Shown: in pieces, positions 34,203 to 43,256 of the stretch
How the letters are laid out: every line of letters begins with the position of its first letter
Numbering within the stretch: position 1 is the stretch's first letter
DNA from: Solibacillus isronensis
Lineage (GTDB): Bacteria; Bacillota; Bacilli; Bacillales_A; Planococcaceae
Direction: 5' to 3'
Assembly: GCF_900168685.1 (NCBI RefSeq)
Contig: NZ_FVZN01000012.1
Coordinates: 1-64,000, forward strand
Length of the DNA: 64,000 nt
Program-made: the position numbers and the translations under genes
Notes under the pieces: model-generated
Told to the model about the DNA's origin: nothing
The model's database searches: none
Seen by the model: the letters and a program-made list of their open reading frames with translations, nothing else

Positions 34203-36436
34203 TAACCATTTGTATCAGTAAAATGTTCCTCAATATCTAGATCTGTTTCATGATAAAGTAGGCCATCAAGGGTATGAGTAGCTTCCCTTGTATTAGTTGA
34301 AGCAACCTCGATATGATGAGTCGTATGCCTATCATTTATTGATCGAATCATTGTAGCTCCTTTTTCCATACTTTTGTAATGTGGATTAACATCGGATTTT
34401 AGAGCTGAGACGCCCACTGGGACGCGCATTCCGTCTGAAGCAGTGGTTTTTCCTTCACCCCAAAAGTCTGCAACAGGAAGCTTTAACTGATAATTAACCA
34501 AAACAGATTGAGCACGAGTCAGAGCTTCTTTATAAAAGCGCCATTGTTTGGCATTGGCTAACTGAGAATAAGAAATTCCAGGAGTTGATTGGGCCATTTT
34601 TTCAAGACCAATATTCATCCCTAAACCCAGCAAAGCAGCAAAAATAATTTTTCTTTCTTGTTCACTCGGCGGTTTCCCTGTAGAATCATGACTAAATTCT
34701 TGTGAAAAGTTGGTCCAACTGTCCACCTCAATTAAAAGATCACTAAGCCTTATCTTAGGAATTATTGAATAAAGTTTTTTTCTATATATTTCTGCTTCGC
34801 TAGGTGTAACTTTTTCCAACTTTTTAAGGTTTGCTCTTGAAATTCTCTTATCAACTGTCGAATAAAATTGAAGCTGTAAATCTAAAATTATTTCCCGATC
34901 CTTTAAATAGTCCTCAAACGTGTCTGGAATAGTTTCTGAATCAATACAAGCAGATAAATCAACTAAGTAATCATCAATATTTCGATGGATCATACTTCCT
35001 TCAACTGAAATATCTCCTGATCGAATATTGTTCTTTAGCTCGGTGAAAGCTACTAACTCATAGTAAGACCGATCTATTTTCCCCTCTTCTGGCCGAACAA
35101 GGCTTTTCCATTTTTTACTCACAAAATCAGTAGAAGTATCTGCCGGTATTTTTCTTTTACCACTATTGTGTAAATCAGTTAGTTGAGTTAGGGCCATGAG
35201 GACTGGATTTGCTGCCGGAGTTGCTTTGAACGAAAGGGTCCTCAATAACATTGGCGTGTATCTTCGGAGGTAATTAGCTTTATTTCGAACCATTTCTAAA
35301 TAGCCATGATTTTTATTACCTGTAATTTTTTTAGCTTCTTCTCCATCTTGTACTAAATCTTCCCAAGGCATGATTCGTTCAATTTCGTCAAAAGGATTAC
35401 TATCATTATCTTTTGCAAAGTGAAGAGCATCAATTAAAGAAGCATAATGTTCCAATTTTTTAGTAGCCAATTTTCCTTTTTCTTTTAACTGTTCTTGTGA
35501 ATCACGTGTCCCTTTGCGTTTAATACTTGCTAAAATGCGGTCATTAATCTCAATCAGTTGATCGATCAGATATTGATGATGATTGACTAAAAAAGCAATA
35601 AGTAAAGAGTATCTTTTTTCAAGCTCAAAACGGGAGAAGTCATATGCATCATAATTTTCCCCTAGTCTAGCTAGCTGAAGAAACCTGTTCCGATTAATAT
35701 GGGAGACATTAATTGTCCCGAGTCCCATGGAAGCAATCACTTCCACTTTTTTACAAATACTCATAAAGCTTTCTGGATTTGCCTTACCTGGAATGTCTTT
35801 TAGCCAAGCGAGTTTAGTTATTTTCGTCTCTTCATAAATTTGAAACAAACTCTCTAGTTTTTCAATTTGTATATCTGTTAATGAACAGAGCAATATTGAA
35901 AATAAGTTGTTTTCTGCTTTATCTCGACAGCGGCTTATAATGTCTTCAAGTGTAGCTATAGATGGAAAAATAATTCTTTTTCGAGTTAAGAAATCAATTG
36001 TTTTTTTCATTAGATAGATAGAGTCATCATTTTCTAAAGCTAGTTCAATTAAATATTCTATTAACTGTTTTTGTGTATTAGCACTACCGAATCGATGATA
36101 GTTGAATACTTCTAAGATCTCGTTGAAGTGATTTGCACGTGTATTTCTATGATCATATGAATTTAAATCAATTGCATCAAGATGGAGCTGTCGACTCACA
36201 TATGAAGTTAGTCTGGTTGATTTAATCGGCCAATTACTTAAAGAACACCCAGGATACCGGGCCAAACAAAGTTGTATCGCAAATCCTAGTTTATTGACCT
36301 TTCCACGGTGTTGATTAATAACCTCCAGATCATAATCAGAAAAACTAAAATACGCTTTAAAATCCTCTTCTGATAAGTGGTCTACAGAAAGAAGTTGTTC
36401 ACGCTGTGAAGTAGTTAAAATTCTTTTCATAGCCAT
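34203..36436 (-). pseudogene. tnpA: Tn917-like transposase TnpA, N-terminal part (interrupted)
   Basis: About 745 residues of a Tn3-family DDE transposase, from MAMKRILTTSQREQLLSVDH to HFTDTNGY. SSDGMR-like TASDGMRVPVG contains the first catalytic Asp and HTLDGLLYHETD the second. Beyond 34,203 the frame enters the inserted element and stops at 34,151 after 16 foreign residues. The catalytic Glu is on the other side of the insertion (28,187-28,875), so no active protein can be made. It starts three bases after the tnpR stop, as in Tn917. Confidence 0.88.
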
Positions 36437-36439
36437 ATC

Positions 36440-36994
36440 TTAAGCATTCCTTTTATTGAGGTAACGGTAAAAGGTTGTTTTGCTTAATTTAGAGGCATCA
36501 AGAATTTGACGAATAGAATACTCTTTGCTGTCATACATTTTTAAAGCTAAATCAATTGATAGCTTACCTTTACTTGGACGGCCCCCTTTTTTTCCTCGGA
36601 CTCTGGCTGCCTTAAGACCAGAGTTAGTTCGTTCAATAATAATATCCCGTTCCAGTTCTGCTAAACTAGCCATAACTCGGAAAAAGAATCTTCCCATAGA
36701 CGTTGAAGTATCTACGTTATCTTGAATAGATATAAAATTGACACTAAGTTCTTCAAATAATTCAGAAAGTTCAATCAAATGTTTAGTTGATCGTGAAATT
36801 CGATCTAACTTGTAAATGACAACAGAATCTCCTTCACGTAGTAGGTTGATCATTTCTTCTAATTGCGGTCGGTCTTTTTTCGCACCAGTTACTTTTTCTT
36901 GAAATAATTTATCAATTCCATAATGAGTAAGTGCATCAATTTGTAAACTAAGATTTTGATCATCCGTACTCACTCGAGCATAGCCAAAAATCAT
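36440..36994 (-). CDS. tnpR: Tn917-type resolvase TnpR
   Basis: A 184-residue serine recombinase that resolves Tn3-family cointegrates at the res site. The catalytic Ser is in MIFGYARVSTDDQNLS, with the conserved YKLDRISRS and ASLAELERDIIIERT, and a C-terminal Hin-like helix-turn-helix (YSIRQILDASKLSKTTFYRYL). AGGAGG lies just upstream of the start. Divergent from the res region and upstream of tnpA, as in Tn917/Tn551. It appears intact and could still act in trans. Confidence 0.92.
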   Translation of the reverse strand: MIFGYARVSTDDQNLSLQIDALTHYGIDKLFQEKVTGAKKDRPQLEEMINLLREGDSVVIYKLDRISRSTKHLIELSELFEELSVNFISIQDNVDTSTSMGRFFFRVMASLAELERDIIIERTNSGLKAARVRGKKGGRPSKGKLSIDLALKMYDSKEYSIRQILDASKLSKTTFYRYLNKRNA

Positions 36995-37160
36995 AAAAAA
37001 ACCTCCTTAATTTTATAATTTAAATGTACCATAACTCATTAAGTATAACTATATAGGAACTATGAAAAAGGAACGGATTTTGGTACTTGATTTACTTAAA
37101 AAACATTTAGAAAAAGCAGGAAAATGAAAAGGTACCATAAACGGTCGTTTATGGTACCAT
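36995..37160. promoter_or_regulatory. tnpR promoter and putative res site with a perfect palindrome
   Basis: The 166 bases upstream of tnpR are expected to hold the res site. At 37,131-37,158 GGTACCATAAACG and CGTTTATGGTACC form a 13-base inverted repeat around two bases, and related pieces (TGTACCATAA, TTTTGGTACTTG) occur nearby. Position agrees with Tn917. Sub-site boundaries are not assigned. Confidence 0.6.
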
Positions 37161-37176
37161 TCAAATTTATCCTTAT

Positions 37177-37250
37177 TGTACAAAATAACAGCGAAATTTT
37201 TAAATCTATTCCTTATCGATACAAATTCCCCGTAGGCGCTACGGACCTCT
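37177..37250 (+). repeat. Internal degenerate copy of the Tn917 right end
   Basis: From TGTACAAAATAACAGCG through CTTATCGATACAAATTCCCCG to GGACC this matches the sequence at 38,639-38,708, including most of the 38-base inverted repeat, with a few changes. The two copies flank erm(B) as direct repeats. Confidence 0.8.
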
Positions 37251-37348
37251 TTAGCTCCTTGGAAGCTGTCAGTAGTATACCTAATAATTTATCTACATTC
37301 CCTTTAGTAACGTGTAACTTTCCAAATTTACAAAAGCGACTCATAGAA

Positions 37349-38086
37349 TTATTTCCTCCCGTTAAATAATAGATAACTATTAAAAATAGACAATACTTGC
37401 TCATAAGTAACGGTACTTAAATTGTTTACTTTGGCGTGTTTCATTGCTTGATGAAACTGATTTTTAGTAAACAGTTGACGATATTCTCGATTGACCCATT
37501 TTGAAACAAAGTACGTATATAGCTTCCAATATTTATCTGGAACATCTGTGGTATGGCGGGTAAGTTTTATTAAGACACTGTTTACTTTTGGTTTAGGATG
37601 AAAGCATTCCGCTGGCAGCTTAAGCAATTGCTGAATCGAGACTTGAGTGTGCAAGAGCAACCCTAGTGTTCGGTGAATATCCAAGGTACGCTTGTAGAAT
37701 CCTTCTTCAACAATCAGATAGATGTCAGACGCATGGCTTTCAAAAACCACTTTTTTAATAATTTGTGTGCTTAAATGGTAAGGAATATTCCCAACAATTT
37801 TATACCTCTGTTTGTTAGGGAATTGAAACTGTAGAATATCTTGGTGAATTAAAGTGACACGAATGTTCAGTTTTAATTTTTCTGACGATAAGTTGAATAG
37901 ATGACTGTCTAATTCAATAGACGTTACCTGTTTACTTATTTTAGCCAGTTTCGTCGTTAAATGCCCTTTACCTGTTCCAATTTCGTAAACGGTATCGGTT
38001 TCTTTTAAATTCAATTGTTTTATTATTTGGTTGAGTACTTTTTCACTCGTTAAAAAGTTTTGAGAATATTTTATATTTTTGTTCAT
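37349..38086 (-). CDS. erm(B): 23S rRNA adenine-N6 dimethyltransferase Erm(B)
   Basis: A 245-residue methyltransferase that dimethylates A2058 of 23S rRNA and gives macrolide-lincosamide-streptogramin B resistance. The protein reads as Erm(B) throughout, from [20 protein letters not shown] to [11 protein letters not shown]. The SAM-binding [11 protein letters not shown] and catalytic GNIPYHLST are visible. Expression is probably inducible, because a complete ErmB leader peptide lies upstream at 38,211-38,294. Flanked by direct copies of the transposon end, as in Tn917. Confidence 0.97.
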   Translation of the reverse strand: MNKNIKYSQNFLTSEKVLNQIIKQLNLKETDTVYEIGTGKGHLTTKLAKISKQVTSIELDSHLFNLSSEKLKLNIRVTLIHQDILQFQFPNKQRYKIVGNIPYHLSTQIIKKVVFESHASDIYLIVEEGFYKRTLDIHRTLGLLLHTQVSIQQLLKLPAECFHPKPKVNSVLIKLTRHTTDVPDKYWKLYTYFVSKWVNREYRQLFTKNQFHQAMKHAKVNNLSTVTYEQVLSIFNSYLLFNGRK

Positions 38087-38210
38087 GTAATCACTCCTGA
38101 AGTGATTACATCTATAAATAAATACAGAAGTTAAACGATTTGTTTGTAATTTTAGTTATCTGTTTAAAAAGTCATAAGATTAGTCACTGGTAGGAATTAA
38201 TCTAACGTAT

Positions 38211-38294
38211 TTATTTATCTGCGTAATCACTGTTTTTAGTCTGTTTCAAAACAGTAGATGTTTTATCTACATTACGCATTTGGAATACCAACAT
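38211..38294 (-). CDS. ermBL: erm(B) leader peptide ErmBL
   Basis: A 27-residue leader beginning MLVFQMRNVDKTSTVLK and ending NSDYADK, identical to the ErmBL I remember. With erythromycin the ribosome stalls near codon 10, opening the mRNA structure that hides the erm(B) start. Its presence with an intact 5' region implies inducible rather than constitutive resistance. Confidence 0.93.
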   Translation of the reverse strand: MLVFQMRNVDKTSTVLKQTKNSDYADK

Positions 38295-38672
38295 GACGAA
38301 TCCCTCCTTCTTAATTACAAATTTTTAGCATCTAATTTAACTTCAATTCCTATTATACAAAATTTTAAGATAATGCACTATCAACACACTCTTAAGTTTG
38401 CTTCTAAGTCTTATTTCCATAACTTTAGGGTTAACCATACGCATGACCAATCACTCTCGGACAATACTCATGATTTTAATGATAAAATCCATGTTAAACC
38501 CATAGATAAGAAATACACCTGCAATAACCGTTACCTGTTTGTGCCAATTTAAAAATGCACCACTTTTTTATAATTAAAACGGTTGAAAACTGTACCACTA
38601 ATAACTCACAATAGAGAGATGTCACCGTCAAGTTAAATGTACAAAATAACAGCGAAATTTTTAAATCTATTT

Positions 38673-38710
38673 CTTATCGATACAAATTCCTCGTAGGCGC
38701 TCGGGACCCC
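38673..38710 (-). repeat. Tn917-type terminal inverted repeat
   Basis: A 38-base repeat; read on the minus strand it begins GGGGTCCCGAGCGCC and ends TGTATCGATAAG, the Tn917/Tn551 right end. It does not match the Tn1546-type repeat at 28,113-28,150, so the present outer element has unlike ends. Confidence 0.9.
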
Positions 38711-38845
38711 ATTAATGACAATGGCACTTGGACGAGTAAATCATTAAAGATTATTGAAAATCAGGATGTTATTGTGATGAAGGCGAAGCATAGTTCTAAA
38801 GGTGTTCGACATAGGAGTGAATTATTGTTAAATAAGTTAGTTTAA
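38711..38845 (+). pseudogene. 3' end of an unknown gene cut by Tn917
   Basis: Directly after the inverted repeat an open frame reads INDNGTWTSKSLKIIENQDV to the stop at 38,843. It is coding-like and has no start, so the transposon probably entered this gene. The upstream part is not in the window. Family not recognised. Confidence 0.45.
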
Positions 38846-38969
38846 AAGAAATAGAGGTGCATACTTAGAACGTATTCTTTTAAAAAGTATTTTGTTGTCC
38901 TTTCAAAATTTGGCCAGTGGAAAAAGGATTTTTAGATTATGTCTTACAGACAACTAAAGCAAACAAACT

Positions 38970-39003
38970 AAAAAGGGAAGCTAGTAAATTGACCCAGCTT
39001 CCC
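38970..39003 (-). terminator. Rho-independent terminator of the exporter gene
   Basis: GGGAAGCT at 38,974-38,981 pairs with AGCTTCCC at 38,996-39,003, with CCCTTTTTAG on the minus strand. Confidence 0.8.
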
Positions 39004-39009
39004 ATCTAA

Positions 39010-40425
39010 TTATGACTTTTGGTTCAAAGTCGATGTTATGACAAGAGCAATTGCTGTGATGATTGTTACCACTAAAAAGATATCGGAATAGTGAGGGGCA
39101 CTTAACCGATAAAGTGGATTTAAAGCACTGCCAACTTCACGACGTGCAGACAGTAAAGCCCCAATTAATGCTGCACCAGTTCCGGCACCAAGATACAGTG
39201 CACCTTGAAACAGTCCCATACCCACTCCAACTTGCTCTTTGGATAGTGCAGCTACTGTAATATTGTTAGCAGGTGAGTTAATTAACGCAAAAGCAACTCC
39301 AATACCTAAAACACCAATCGAAAAAAAGATAGGTGAGAATCCAGCAAATACTGACATGAATAATGTGGAAATCCCCATAACTGCCAAACCTGTAATTAAG
39401 AGGATTTTAGGATTAACACGATCAGATAACTTTCCTACCATTGGTGATAAAATGGCGACAGCCGCACCTCCAGGAAGTAGTGTCATTCCTGCTTCTCCTG
39501 GGGTCAATCCATTGACCTCAACAACAAGTAACGGAACGAACACAAGTATGGAGAAGTAGGCAAACATCGAGAAAAAGACGATTAAAACAGAACTCACATA
39601 TAAGTGGTTCTTCAATAGAACCGGTGGAATAAAAGGTTGCTTAGCTGTTGCAGTTCGAAAAATTAATGCAATTAAGGCGCACAGCGAGATGGTTAAGCTT
39701 ACTATTGTTGGATAAGATCCAAAACCGTAGGTCTCAGAAAGCGTAATACCTAACAATAATAAACCTACTGTAAGTCCGAGCAAAATCCCTCCTACGATAT
39801 CAAAGGTTTTTGGTTCTTCAATATCTGTTGGAACCATTTTTTGCATAGAAATTTGCGCACCTATGGCGATTAATAATCCTAAACAAAATACAATCCAAAA
39901 AAGAGAATGCCAGCCTAACCATTGACCTATAATGCCACCAAAGATCGGCCCCCCAGCAGTTCCAATACCAATAGAACCAGCAATAACTCCCAAAACGCTA
40001 CCGCGTTGTCCTGGTGGATAAATTTTAGATACCACTACAACAGAGAGCACAGGTATAGAAGCCATTCCAGCACCTTGAACCATTCTTCCAAATACTAAAA
40101 TAGACAGGTTAGGAGCAAGGGCACAAATTAAACTACCGATTGTTAGGGTTAAAATACCTATTGTGAATAGCTTTTTTACTTCTAGAAAATCAGACATACG
40201 TCCGTAAAATGGAATCGCTATTGCAAGTACAAGGGCGACACCACTGACAACCCAACTAACTTGAGCTTCAGATCCCCCCAGATCTGTTCCTATCATACCT
40301 AGAACGGGTGTGACCATATCAACGGTAATGGCAGCCATTAATACTGAAAGGGCTAGGACAACTATTAAAAGTTTATTTGAATCATGGTTTTGTTCACTAT
40401 AGTTATTTTTTATTTGATTACTCAT
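39010..40425 (-). CDS. fex: 14-helix MFS drug exporter, Fex (florfenicol/chloramphenicol) type
   Basis: A 471-residue DHA2-type proton antiporter with about 14 hydrophobic segments. The motif-A region is FYGRMSDFLEVKKLF, motif C is in GSIGIGTAGGPIFGG, and a cytoplasmic loop lies at the middle. Length (FexA 475, FexB 469 residues) and, above all, the upstream nine-residue leader with an SD-hiding hairpin point to phenicol-inducible export. Tetracycline exporters TetK/TetL have similar topology and remain an alternative. GGAGG lies seven bases before the ATG. The terminator at 38,970 makes it monocistronic. Confidence 0.75.
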   Translation of the reverse strand: MSNQIKNNYSEQNHDSNKLLIVVLALSVLMAAITVDMVTPVLGMIGTDLGGSEAQVSWVVSGVALVLAIAIPFYGRMSDFLEVKKLFTIGILTLTIGSLICALAPNLSILVFGRMVQGAGMASIPVLSVVVVSKIYPPGQRGSVLGVIAGSIGIGTAGGPIFGGIIGQWLGWHSLFWIVFCLGLLIAIGAQISMQKMVPTDIEEPKTFDIVGGILLGLTVGLLLLGITLSETYGFGSYPTIVSLTISLCALIALIFRTATAKQPFIPPVLLKNHLYVSSVLIVFFSMFAYFSILVFVPLLVVEVNGLTPGEAGMTLLPGGAAVAILSPMVGKLSDRVNPKILLITGLAVMGISTLFMSVFAGFSPIFFSIGVLGIGVAFALINSPANNITVAALSKEQVGVGMGLFQGALYLGAGTGAALIGALLSARREVGSALNPLYRLSAPHYSDIFLVVTIITAIALVITSTLNQKS

Positions 40426-40432
40426 TTTTTCA

Positions 40433-40465
40433 GCCTCCTAAAATTTTATTACTATTTTAGGAGGC
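40433..40465 (-). promoter_or_regulatory. SD-sequestering hairpin of the exporter (translational attenuator)
   Basis: On the minus strand GCCTCCTAAAAT pairs with ATTTTAGGAGGC, hiding the exporter's ribosome binding site. The first arm overlaps the last two codons and stop of the leader peptide, so a ribosome paused there would free the site. This is the cat/erm type of translational attenuation. Confidence 0.85.
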
Positions 40466-40486
40466 AATATCAATTGATTTCACCAT
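40457..40486 (-). CDS. Exporter leader peptide, 9 residues
   Basis: MVKSIDIAS followed by TAA, with GAGGTG just upstream. Its length and start resemble the leaders of chloramphenicol-inducible cat genes (for example MVKTDKISS). Stalling in it by a phenicol drug is the likely induction signal for the exporter. Confidence 0.8.
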   Translation of the reverse strand: MVKSIDIAS

Positions 40487-40515
40487 AATTGTCACCTCTA
40501 CTTCGACAAAAATAA

Positions 40516-40551
40516 AAAGGTATCGGTTATATATTAACCGATACCTTTTAC
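40516..40551 (-). terminator. Strong hairpin upstream of the exporter leader
   Basis: AAAAGGTATCGGTT pairs with AACCGATACCTTTT; on the minus strand it ends in TTTTTATTTTT. It ends transcripts that enter from the 40,575-40,712 small ORF or acts as an extra attenuator. Confidence 0.75.
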
Positions 40552-40574
40552 GTGCTAAAATCTATTTATTCGTA

Positions 40575-40712
40575 TCAACGAAAAATAGGCTTGAAAAAGC
40601 TTCGGTTGCGGTATTCTTCTTTTGAAAAAGGACATACGTATCCTGTGGTATTTAAATCTCCAGAAATTTTAATGATTGTATCACATACTGTATTCATCAA
40701 TACCGCTTCCAT
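40575..40712 (-). CDS. Small ORF upstream of the exporter, 45 residues
   Basis: MEAVLMNTVCDTIIKISGDL... to FFKPIFR, with AAAGGAGG nine bases upstream of the ATG at 40,712. The good ribosome binding site suggests translation. It is followed at once by the 40,516-40,551 terminator. It may be a long leader peptide or the remnant of a gene. No family recognised. Confidence 0.4.
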   Translation of the reverse strand: MEAVLMNTVCDTIIKISGDLNTTGYVCPFSKEEYRNRSFFKPIFR

Positions 40713-40778
40713 TGCTTTTAGCCTCCTTTTACGAAAATGGTTACTTAGAATAGTATCATAAATATGTATGCAAAACAA

Positions 40779-41048
40779 GATTTAAAAAGTATGTAAGTTT
40801 GATTAACAGTAGGATATTTAAGTGTATGGCTATGGATTGATGGAATAGAACGAGATAACAAATAATGTGAATAAAAAATGTATCCTTTTCTGGAATTTAT
40901 TAAAATGATTAAACTTTTTTATAAAAACCAAATTGAAATCTGATGGAGAAGAATCCATTTTGATCAATCTTTTTTTCAAAATGGGCTCTTTTATTTGCAA
41001 GTAAAATACGGGTATATGAGATTTTTTTGATCAAACTTTATTTTAAAC
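40779..41048. other. Intergenic region before hsdS
   Basis: No gene seen. The last 28 bases (41,021-41,048) contain the TTTTGATCAAACTTTATTTT motif also found near 977 and 17,481, immediately before the truncated start of hsdS. Confidence 0.45.
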
Positions 41049-41060
41049 CTACACTATGCA

Positions 41061-42473
41061 ATGCAAGGTAAATTAGTTCTACAAGATACTAACGAAGAAT
41101 CAGCCGAAATTTTACTAGGAAGAATTAGCGAGGAAAAAGAAAGGCTAATTAAGGAAAATTTAATTAAGAAGGAATTGCCCTTACCCCTAATAAATGAAGA
41201 GGATATTCCATTCGATATTCCTGAAAGTTGGAAATGGGTAAGGTTAGGAGAAATATCTTCAAAAGTTCATTATGGCTATACTGCATCGGCTCAAGACAAA
41301 GGCAACGCAAAGTTATTGCGAATTACAGATATTCAAAATAATTATGTAGATTGGGCGAATGTCCCTTATTGTAATGTAGATGAAAAAAAAATAGATTCAA
41401 TTATTCTCAAGAATCGAGATATTTTGATAGCTCGTACAGGAGGAACTATTGGTAAAAGCTTTTTAATAACCGATGTCAAGGAAGAATCTGTATTTGCATC
41501 GTATCTGATAAGAGTTCAACCTCTAACTGATATTGATGAAATGTACTTAACTTACTTTCTTCAAAGTGAAATATATTGGCAACAACTTAGAGGAATGTCA
41601 GCAGGAACGGGACAACCGAATGTTAATGCCCAAAATCTCAAGAAATTACTTTTACCGTTGCCACCTTTAAATGAACAAAAGCGCATAGTAAAGAAAATAG
41701 AGGAATTAGTTTTAAAATTACAAAAGTATGATTTGCTTTATGAAGAATCTGTAAAAATTAATGAGACATTTCCATCAAAACTTGAAATTTCAATTCTAGA
41801 CTATGCTATGCAGGGGAAATTGGTGGAACAAGATCCCAATGAAGAGTCTGCAACTATATTAATTGAACATATTCGTAAAGAAAAAGAACTTTTAGTACAA
41901 AAAAAAGTAATTAAGAAAGAAAAATCTCTTCCTCCTATAAATGATGAGGAAATTCCATTCGATATACCTAGAAGTTGGGAATGGGTGAGGATTAAAGAGA
42001 TTTATTATAACGAAGGTCAAGTAAAACCAGAAGTACAGTTTTGTTATATTGACGTTTCCTCGATAGATAATAGTAAGGGGCGAATAAGGGATGAGTATAG
42101 TATCATCTCACCACTTGAAGCACCGTCTCGAGCTAGGAAAATTATAAATTCTGGTGATGTGATTTATTCTACAGTAAGACCATATTTGCAAAATATCGCC
42201 ATAGTTGATAGAGAGTTTGAGCATCCGGCTATTGCGAGTACAGCATTTGTTGTAATGAGACCAATTTATATAAATAATAAGTTTCTATATTACGTATTGA
42301 AGTCTCCTTTCTTTAATTACAGCGTGGGAGCTAAAATGCTTGGAGCTACTTATCCTGCGATAAACGACACAAATTTTAATAATTTATTAATTCCTATACC
42401 ACCCCTTAAAGAACAGAAAAGAATTGTTGCTAAAATTGAAGAGCTTTTAAGAATGACAAAAAGAATATTATAA
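41061..42473 (+). CDS. hsdS: Type I restriction-modification specificity subunit HsdS (orphan, N-terminus shortened)
   Basis: 470 residues with two target-recognition domains. Each is introduced by a conserved linker: DYAMQGKLV-type helix, then IPxSWxWVRLGEI (residues about 54 and 302), and each ends in PPLNEQKRIVxKIEEL. HsdS sets the DNA sequence recognised by the HsdM/HsdR complex. No hsdM or hsdR is in the window. The usual 15-20 residues before 'YAMQGKLV' are missing: upstream of the ATG at 41,061 the frame keeps only LNLHYA before a TGA at 41,028, and no ribosome binding site is evident. It may exchange TRDs with a chromosomal system or be inactive. Confidence 0.8.
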   Translation: MQGKLVLQDTNEESAEILLGRISEEKERLIKENLIKKELPLPLINEEDIPFDIPESWKWVRLGEISSKVHYGYTASAQDKGNAKLLRITDIQNNYVDWANVPYCNVDEKKIDSIILKNRDILIARTGGTIGKSFLITDVKEESVFASYLIRVQPLTDIDEMYLTYFLQSEIYWQQLRGMSAGTGQPNVNAQNLKKLLLPLPPLNEQKRIVKKIEELVLKLQKYDLLYEESVKINETFPSKLEISILDYAMQGKLVEQDPNEESATILIEHIRKEKELLVQKKVIKKEKSLPPINDEEIPFDIPRSWEWVRIKEIYYNEGQVKPEVQFCYIDVSSIDNSKGRIRDEYSIISPLEAPSRARKIINSGDVIYSTVRPYLQNIAIVDREFEHPAIASTAFVVMRPIYINNKFLYYVLKSPFFNYSVGAKMLGATYPAINDTNFNNLLIPIPPLKEQKRIVAKIEELLRMTKRIL

Positions 42474-42751
42474 ACCTTTTAATAACGATGGTTTTTGATA
42501 CGTGTGAGGAGGAGATAAAAATCTTCTCCTTTTTATATGAATTTGTCGCAAAACATATTTCAAAACCATTGTTTTAAAAAGCAGTTCTCAATACAGCACA
42601 GATTCCAAAGTTCAAGATAATATTTAATGATTATTCAAAAGTTCTATCTGTGAATATTAGAAATAAAAGCTTACCAAATTGGTAACAATGCACCTAACAG
42701 ATATTAATTCTGATATGCTAACTCCAATTAGTAAAGGTGGTTGAGCATCAT

Positions 42752-42937
42752 ATGGATTTATACACTCTGCATTTGGTAAGTATGATGAAAACGGAGCTAT
42801 TAGGGATTGCTATCATGATAGAGACAGATAATAAGTGTACTAAAGAAATTATAAAGGATTCTCTGTTAGACTTAATTACCCGAGAGTTAGAAGGGTATGA
42901 AGTCAGTTTACTCAATCGTAATACGGAAAAAGAGTGA
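42752..42937 (+). CDS. Small hypothetical protein, 61 residues
   Basis: MDLYTLHLVSMMKTELLGIA..., an acidic helical protein. AAAGGTGG lies 11 bases before the ATG at 42,752, preferred over an ATG five codons upstream. It ends with charged residues. Followed by another tiny ORF and the HEPN-like gene on the same strand. Unknown function. Confidence 0.45.
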   Translation: MDLYTLHLVSMMKTELLGIAIMIETDNKCTKEIIKDSLLDLITRELEGYEVSLLNRNTEKE

Positions 42938-42994
42938 GTTATGGTTTTCCAACTCACTTTTAGATTTATTAACATTAAATAAGGGTTGTAAGTT

Positions 42995-43120
42995 ATGTCA
43001 GATATAATCGTGGATCCTTATTCAGATGAAACAAATTATGTACTCAACTTCTCATTAATATTTGAAATTAAAAAGCGCGCTGAAAAACATTTAGAGACCT
43101 ATAAAAGAAAAAATCCATGA
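42995..43120 (+). CDS. Very small hypothetical protein, 41 residues
   Basis: MSDIIVDPYSDETNYVLNFS..., ending ETYKRKNP. The upstream site is weak (AAGGGTTG). Coding status is uncertain; it is in the same direction as its neighbours. Confidence 0.3.
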   Translation: MSDIIVDPYSDETNYVLNFSLIFEIKKRAEKHLETYKRKNP

Positions 43121-43256
43121 ATTATCGCGTGAAGTGGCGTAATACTAGGCTCATTACAGAATAGGGAGTGCTAAAGTTATGGTTGATAGAGTTAGTATAA
43201 ATTTGTATAAACATAATTGAGCCTATAGATTTGTGCAAAGAAGGGTGAAGACATAA

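Larger units (their letters stand above)
28872..34207 (+). mobile_element. Tn554-family transposon carrying dfr and thyX
   Basis: The element carries tnpA, tnpB and tnpC in the Tn554 order, then two cargo genes. Its limits are inferred from where transposase homology stops and resumes: both flanks carry TAACC (28,872-28,876 and 34,203-34,207), encoding the shared Gly-Tyr of the host TnpA. Tn554-type elements integrate by tyrosine recombination without long inverted repeats or target duplication, and usually use radC. Here the target is a Tn3-family transposase gene. Total length is about 5.3 kb. Confidence 0.8.

Noticed and set aside
38280..38552. Plus-strand 90-codon frame opposite ErmBL
   Set aside because: It overlaps the known erm(B) control region on the other strand and has no ribosome binding site.
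39239..39559. Plus-strand 106-codon frame opposite the MFS exporter
   Set aside because: It is an antisense shadow of hydrophobic codons, without start signals.
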